From: Galaxea fascicularis
Taxonomy: Eukaryota; Cnidaria; Anthozoa; Scleractinia; Euphylliidae
DNA: 64,000 bases
Direction: 5' to 3'
Assembly (NCBI GenBank): GCA_948470475.1
Contig: OX419347.1
Location: 1,191,001-1,255,000 of the forward strand
In this document: positions 58,601 to 64,000 of the stretch, in pieces
How the letters are laid out: every line of letters starts with the position of its first letter
How positions within the stretch are numbered: position 1 is the stretch's first letter
Made by a program: the position numbers and the translations under genes
The notes under the pieces: model-generated
The model's database searches: none
Seen by the model: the letters and a program-made list of their open reading frames with translations, nothing else
What the model was told of the DNA's origin: nothing

Positions 58601-61600
58601 CAAATTGAAATGCAAGCGAGAGAAAGAGAGTGACGATAAATACCTCTTTATTAAGCATAAGCTCCTCCGTTTCATCTGAAACGGAAAGTATGTGAGAAAA
58701 TTGTTTAAGGGTCATATATATAATGCAACATTGCATGAATTTATCATTGTTTGCAATGCGCAACTTACTATGTGCAATACTTCTTGTTGCTAAGAGCGTT
58801 GCAATATGAAACAAACCGAGTTGAGGTGGCTTAGTACATGCGCCTTATGAAGAAGCCACGCATTCAGGTCGAGTAATTACTTAGGACAACATTAATTTAT
58901 GTTCTCTCATGCACTCCTCTCGCAGGCGAGTCTCTGGAAAATAAAATGTTAAAATAATTGAGAATTAATGTACAAAAACGTGTTTTGAACTCCTAATTTT
59001 CTGATTCTCAGAACGTAGAGTTTTTTGTGGCCAAGAACAAAACGGCAGCTAGTGTGACGTCAGACTCACTGGACACACCCATCCACGTGGCAGCTAAGTA
59101 AATACCGCAATTTCTTAAACTTGAGTGGTGATTTATCGTAACCCGCAAATGACTAGAGCTGAAAAAAATTCAAGACACATAAATGAATGAAATAATAAAT
59201 TGAATGAATATGAAGACACATCATTCCTTACAAAAAAGCCAAAGATAAGATGGGCTGTCTATCTTACAAAGCTATAGAGAACTATAAGTAGTCTAGAGTA
59301 GAAGAAATATTAGTTTGAAAAACTAACGACATCTCGATAATCATCCTCTTTTCCTAAGGCGAGTGAAATTAACTTGTGAAAGTTCCTACCTAACTGCGAC
59401 AGAGAAACACTCAAAACAGTAAAATTTTCTCGTCTTTTTTATATCTTTTCCTAATCAGGTACGGCTGGACTGAAGTAGTTGAGAAGCTTATGGATCGGCA
59501 GAATGCTAGAATACTAAATCTGCAGAACAGCGTGGGAAGAACAGCTTTACATTACGCATGCTCAGAAGGGAATGACATCACAACCGAGTTGCTTCTCAAG
59601 CTTGGCGCTACAGTTGAGAGGTTCGTATCTCAACGCGCTTTTTACGCAGTGAACAGTTAGGGAAAAAAGCATTAGCACGACTATCTGTCTGGCATTGATT
59701 GTATGGGTGAATGAATACATGATTCACGCTTATCCCTTGCACGGGAACATATGGACCCACAATTGACCTGCCCCCAACGTCAGCGGCTTCAAAGTTCAGT
59801 TGGTTAGAGTATCGCACCGGCGTTGCAAGGTCACGGGTTCAAACCCCATTAAAGTCCTGAATTTTTTTTCAGGCTTCGTTACGCAATTGCATAAATTGCG
59901 TTCAATGCGAGTAAAGTTCTCGTTTCACAGCATCACTCATTTTTGTATCAATGGAACCCCAGTGCTGTTAAACATTGATGGCTGTTGTCTCGCACCGAAA
60001 CAATGAATCAGAGTAATACTCAGCACAGTGCTCTCCAGCTTGTATGATGTTGCTTTTTCCTTTCAGAGATCAAAGTGATCGTTCTCCTCTACACCTGGCC
60101 GCGCTTAAAGGATCAACGCTCTGCTGTAAAGCTGTTCTTGATAAATCTTGCGATTGTGTTAACTGGGTGGACAAGAATAAGGTAGCAAAATTTCACTTTT
60201 TGACTAATGCCCCGTTCACACCAAAGCTTAAACATATTTAAAAGCTGTTTAGTTAATAAACACGGTTTAAAATTGTTTTCTTTATAAAATCTGCTTACTG
60301 ATGTTTTTTTTTTACTTCAAATTCAGCACAAATTAAAAAACATGTTTAAGTTCATCTAAATCCTGCATAAAAGCCTGAGTTCCAGTTTTTCTTTAGTTTT
60401 CATTTTTCTAAACCTTGTTTAATTAAACATGTTTAGTTGGTGTGAATGGGGTATTATTCATTCCCTCTTCCTCGTTTCCCGTCATCTTGTTCTTTTGTTT
60501 TATGAGTCCAATTCTCACTCATACCTTCGTGGGTTGGTTGGCTCGAAGTTTCGTCGGTTTGTTCTGTTGGTCATTGCCTTGGGTGTTTTCAGTGAGTTTG
60601 TCTATTTCAGTCGGATTGATGGTTTTTTGTTCTATATCTACATTGTTAGTTGGTTCTTGCGCTTTCCTCGATACAAACGTTCCTTATGTTTGTTATCAAA
60701 TTCAATGGCTGCTTTCTTTCTTCATCTCTATCTCGTTTCTTTATCTCTCTATTTATCAGCGTTACTGCTTTTCTTTTTAACAGAACACTGCCTTACATCT
60801 AGCAGCAATTGGTGGTCATGCTCCTGTGGTTTCATTACTTCTGTCAAATGATAAGTCTGAGATCACTTTGAACAACAGTAATGACAACATTCTTGATGCG
60901 GCTGTGAACGAGAGGAAGGCCACCGTTGTCATGGCGATCGCTGAACATGACAGGTAGCCTATCGATATAACGTCACTGTTTGCCTGTGCGCAGATACGAG
61001 TGCATGTATCAGAACAAAATAAACACTAACATAGTCAGGACACCAAGCAAATCGCCAGCAATTGCGTGGAAAAATCGCTCAAGCTTCAAGATGTACTGTA
61101 AAACTTTTAACTTAAGAGGAAGCATAACTTATACAACTTTGACGCTCGCAGTGACAACATTTGTTGTCTCGTTGTTCCTATACAATTGAAACAAGAACAG
61201 TTAGGTAACACATCTAAAATACAGAGAATTTCCTGTGAACTGATAACACTTACGCCATGCAAGTAAACTGCATACGTAAACATAGCTATCATCATTTCCG
61301 TTCACCGTTTACCTCTGCTAACCTGGCCTGCGGTCTTTTTCTTTTCTTCCGCTGACAGATGGAAAGAGGTGCTGACGACTTGTACAACAGGCGTGGTTAC
61401 AGTGCTACAGAAGTTGGTAGAAATCATGCCTGACACTGTAGTGGTACGTACTACTAATATGAAACATTTTTGCGGTGTCTTATGTTGTTGTTGCAACGCT
61501 CACTATTTATTTATTTTCTTGTTGGTGACTAGGAATTGTCATCAATTCCTTAAAAAATATGCCACCAGGGTTTAACTATCACTCTAAATATATCTTTCAG

Positions 61601-63044
61601 CGCTTCTTGGATCAGCTTGTGACGGAAAGAGGAGATCCAGAAAGTCAGAATTACAAGGTATATACGTCACTTGTACTCATTCGTTTGTTCGTAGCTGCAA
61701 AGACAAAATAACTAATCACAGGTTTGTTATTAGAGCTGTTTTCAATCGAGTGTTGAAAGCAATTCGTGTCTGATTTGGTTTTGCCTTGCTTTGCTCTGTG
61801 ATTGGTGGACAAAACGTGTCACTTTCTCAGCCAATGAGAAGTAAAACCAAAACCAATCGCTAGTTACACGCGCGTATTTTCCCGCGCTTGGCGCTGGCTG
61901 CATGTAATTTCTTCAAATTCTGATTAGTTCACTGAACTGTGTTCGTCTCTTGTGATTGGTCAGAGTAATTTCTTTGGTTTTAGTTTTACGATACTTAATT
62001 AAAAACCATTCTAAGGAAAAGCCCTTTCCAAACGCGTTCTCAACTCACGCGCGTAGGCCAAAGTCGAGAAGCTCTGGAGTGTACTCTGGGAAACATTTGA
62101 CGAATCTTGTTTGATTATGATACGGAAAGGGCCAGCCCCCAACAATCACTCTTTCCTAACAAAAAAAAAATTGACCGTTGTTAAAATACAACTGCACGTG
62201 ATAACCATGGAAGACATTTTTAACAGTTCGTTTCTTTACATTGTGTTGTTAGGTTACATATGATTTGGGTCTGATTCAAGGTAAATATGAAGACGCGGAG
62301 ACAAAAGGAAGGAAAAGAATCACAGATTCTGAAGAAAAGGTTGGAGTACATTTTAACTGATTTATTTCATGATAGACCTGTCTACATAAGCAACTACACC
62401 TTCCCAGGTTAAAAACGAATTTGAACAAATTCCTAGTTTTGCTAATGTAAAGTTTTTCGTAAAAGTAGTACCTCTGTTTGATTACTACCTCATTAATGTA
62501 TGCTTTGCTCTCAATTGTAAGGGTTCATGTGTGGAAAGAATTTCCTAATCATGCTGCGTTCTTTGTTCTGTTCAGTTCACTTCTGTGCCACATAATAGTA
62601 ACATTAACATTACATTGGGAGGTTGGGTGTTTGTGAGGAGACGGAGTGGGTGGTGGTAGTGCTGGGGGAGGGGAGGTACTAGGGTCTGTATTTTAAGCAT
62701 ACTTCAGTTCTTATCCCCCCCTTCTCCTCCCCACTTGGCATATTTCGCCTCGATCTGCACTCCTGTGCCAAATGTAATCGAAACTTTCGATTACATTGCA
62801 CGTTTTCTACCTTTCTGCTTCCTTCGTCGTGACACAAACGACTATTTTTGAATAGAGGGGATGCTATTCCCCCAGGTACCCTGTTAAAAAAAATTTCAGA
62901 TGATACCGCCCATGGCCACGATTAAATAAAAATTAGTCAATTGGTGTAATTATACATTTGTAGACTTCTTACCAAGATGACGTTATCGTGAAGAGAAATG
63001 AGAAGGATGGAGATACGCCCATGAGTTCACTGGCTCTAATAGAG
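52627..63044 (+). CDS. TRPA1: TRPA1-type channel, N-terminal ankyrin half (3' partial)
   Basis: Cation channel of the TRPA family, which senses irritants or temperature. Exons: 52627-52848, 53286-53379, 53483-53658, 55543-55650, 56726-56834, 56912-57006, 57556-57603, 57778-57963, 58056-58244, 58421-58507, 59012-59097, 59459-59620, 60067-60181, 60784-60953, 61359-61443, 61601-61657, 62253-62339, 62964-63044; about 719 residues with consistent phases. A charged leader is followed by about 14 ankyrin repeats (TPLHTAI, TPLHLAA, TAFHIAC, TPLFLAA, TALHYAC, SPLHLAA, TALHLAA). After them come the TRPA pre-membrane features: AEHDRWKEVL, LVEIMPDTVVRFLDQLV, YKVTYDLGLIQ, and DGDTPMSSLALIE. The length before the first helix matches human TRPA1 (about 718). 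Membrane helices and pore lie beyond the window. The start codon is the first in-frame ATG after an in-frame break and is moderately sure. Confidence 0.87.
54010..55450. repeat. C-rich CTCCCGCC repeat split by other sequence in TRPA1 intron 3
   Basis: A G12 run at about 54018-54030 is followed by repeated 'ctcccgcctccc' units (54040-54090); the same units return at 55340-55450 ('ctcccgcttcccgccc', 'tctcccgcctcccg', 'ctcccgccccc'). Between them lie MITE family E copy 2 and about 800 bp of unassigned sequence. It is probably one CTCCCGCC-bearing repeat opened by insertions, or two copies. Confidence 0.5.
54157..54521. mobile_element. MITE family E, copy 2
   Basis: Starts tagagttctaaaagtgtgac and ends 'gtcctcatttagaacttta', with the interior 'gggcgccattttcgaatgga' and 'agctcttaattgtaattccc' shared with the copy at 39785-40160. 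TRPA1-like intron 3. Confidence 0.85.
56097..56696. mobile_element. Inverted-repeat element with TAG target duplication, copy 2
   Basis: The left end tgcgcctgtctactggttta and right end 'accattgacaggtgca' are imperfect inverted repeats of the same family as 12395-12690, with the same inner G-rich/C-rich sides ('gatcgggcatacccacgggg' / 'gtgggtttgcccgattcccc'). TAG lies directly outside both ends (56094-56096 and 56697-56699). About 600 bp; TRPA1-like intron 4, ending 29 bp before the next exon. Confidence 0.75.
57020..57500. mobile_element. Probable inverted-repeat element
   Basis: 'cccatcactaggagcgtaca' near 57169 and 'tgtacgctcctattgatggg' near 57476 form an inverted repeat; between them 'cttagaacaa'/'ttgttctaaag' and 'tgcggaaa' motifs form further internal palindromes. 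TRPA1-like intron 6. Ends about 57169-57495. Confidence 0.6.
59735..59960 (+). mobile_element. tRNA-headed repeat, family F
   Basis: A tRNA-like stretch with A box 'ttcagttggttagagtatcg' and B box 'gggttcaaacccc' at about 59795-59850 is followed by a hairpin 'cctgaattttttttcagg' and 'cgcaattgcataaattgcg'. The leading part 'cacgggaacatatggaccca' seems part of the same repeat. Not a working tRNA: the anticodon arm is not regular. TRPA1-like intron 12. Confidence 0.65.
60206..60455. mobile_element. About 250-bp inverted-repeat element, CCCCGTTCACACCAA-ended
   Basis: The left end 'aatgccccgttcacaccaaa' with 'gcttaaacat' and right end 'aaacatgtttagttggtgtg' with 'aatggggtatt' are inverted repeats. 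Non-coding; TRPA1-like intron 13. Confidence 0.75.
61733..62030. mobile_element. About 300-bp inverted-repeat element
   Basis: The left end 'ttagagctgttttcaatcga' with 'gtgttgaaa' and right end 'ttttacgatacttaattaaa' with 'aaccattctaa' are imperfect inverted repeats. The interior has alternating 'tgattggt' and 'ccaatcg' motifs. TRPA1-like intron 16. Confidence 0.6.
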
Positions 63045-63169
63045 GTAACTTCCTCCACAGAGTTATCCATGTCATATAGCGATAAAATGCAGATAAGCTC
63101 TACGGTCACCATTGCTCATTATTACTGATATCTATAATCCTTTTGTGCTTTTGTCGTCGCTTTTGTTTA

Positions 63170-63265
63170 CGAACATCATCATCATCGTCATCGTCATCAT
63201 GATCATCAACATTACCACTACCATCACAATCATCACCATCACTTTCATTTTTGATGTCATCATCG
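63170..63265 (+). repeat. CAT/CGT triplet microsatellite
   Basis: Runs of cat, cgt, atc triplets; similar 'atcgtcgtcg' runs recur at 63364-63425. The short open frames through this stretch are products of the repeat. Confidence 0.85.
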
Positions 63266-63800
63266 TCTTCGTCGTTGTCGTCTTGGTATCACCCCATTAT
63301 TATTATAATGCTCAGGATTGTTCGCCATTTAAACAAGTCACCCCTTTCATCTTCATTATATTGCCATCATCGTCATAATCATTGTTGTCACTGTTGTGAT
63401 TGTCACCTTCATCGTCGTCGTCTGACGACAACACAACGTTCACAGACTTCATGTTTCTAACAGTGTTGGCTTCCCTGTCTTCTCACCGAGAATAAAACGA
63501 TTTTGTTAACAAATGTGTTGATGCATAAACGTTGGAAGTATAACATATCTTCCTAGTTAATATTTCCACATTGCTCAGTGGGGATTCCAATTGTTTTGAA
63601 TCCCGCTTTAGACTATGGCCATTCATCGCCGGGAGCGCTGCCTGACTCATCCCATCAGTTACCATTTATTGAACACAAAATGGTTAGTACAATCACTTCG
63701 CCAGAGAGATTGCTTCTTTTGTATTCTGCACGGTTTACACTGTTTTGCTAATATAATGCAACCAAAGAACGACTGTAGCCGTTAGTGTGCGCAGTGAACC

Positions 63801-64000
63801 GGACCCGGTTGTTCGAAAGCCGATTGACTTAATCCAGGATTAGCGAGAATTTTGGTTTTCAGTTTTTAACTTTTGGGTGAAAGTTTATTTTGCTTCGTTT
63901 TGTTTTTCTAGATTGATTTCCTCTAATCTAAAATTTTGCAGAGTATCAGCGTTGAAAATCATTTGGCTATGGAAAAATAAATAAAAAATATATACCAATC
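63801..64000. mobile_element. MITE family D, copy 2, cut by window end
   Basis: It begins 'ggacccggttgttcgaaagc' and continues 'cgattgacttaatccaggat' like the element at 23908-24141, with the same 'ctaatctaaaattttgcag' block; the right terminus lies outside. It sits in the TRPA1-like gene downstream of the last exon read. Confidence 0.85.

Noticed and set aside
63170..63425. CRISPR-like array
   Set aside because: Simple triplet microsatellite without spacers; the genome is eukaryotic.
63112..63460. Ile- and Ser-rich frames
   Set aside because: Translations of the CAT/CGT triplet repeat.

Overview
The window is metazoan nuclear DNA, most likely from an anthozoan cnidarian and probably a stony coral. 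Genes have GT-AG introns and encode animal-specific proteins (PI3K p85, Disabled, MED26, TRPA1). Introns are short to medium, the DNA is AT-rich, and short foldback elements and tRNA-headed SINEs are dense between and inside genes. The coral assignment rests on the look of the repeats and is inference; 'animal' is firm. All gene calls come from reading conserved motifs and splicing by eye, with no database search.

Layout. (1) 992-14225, plus: the 3' part of a class IA PI3-kinase regulatory subunit (p85): partial RhoGAP-like domain, N-SH2, inter-SH2 coiled coil, acidic linker in microexons, C-SH2. (2) 16815-20354, plus: complete 10-exon calreticulin with signal peptide and KDEL; its promoter carries a perfect ER-stress element. 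(3) 21745-27246: three single-exon genes, JMJD7 (minus), COMMD2 (plus) and CDC16/APC6 (minus). JMJD7 and COMMD2 share a 173-bp bidirectional promoter. (4) 27719-36452, plus: complete 11-exon Disabled (Dab) adaptor with a PTB domain, three YxxP sites, ten DPF motifs and a five-fold W-D-N-x-F-like repeat. (5) 36453-42044: gene-free, repeats. (6) 42045-45091, minus: three-exon MED26. (7) 45092-52626: gene-free, layered transposon insertions. (8) 52627 to past the window end, plus: the ankyrin-repeat N-terminal half of a TRPA1-type channel (18 exons, about 719 residues); the membrane domain lies outside.

The genes do not form a functional cluster; they are unrelated housekeeping or signalling genes, several in divergent pairs (JMJD7/COMMD2, CDC16/Dab, MED26/TRPA1). 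The non-coding space is dominated by non-autonomous DNA elements (at least a dozen families with terminal inverted repeats, several with readable target-site duplications, one nested pair) and SINEs. I found no CRISPR array, rRNA gene, intact tRNA gene or autonomous transposase. I did not find a clearly new multi-gene system. The best leads are the calreticulin ER-stress element, the Dab W-D-N-x-F repeat and YxxP cluster, the intronless gene block, the p85 acidic microexons with a stop-producing candidate cassette exon, and the nested element with a clean duplication.
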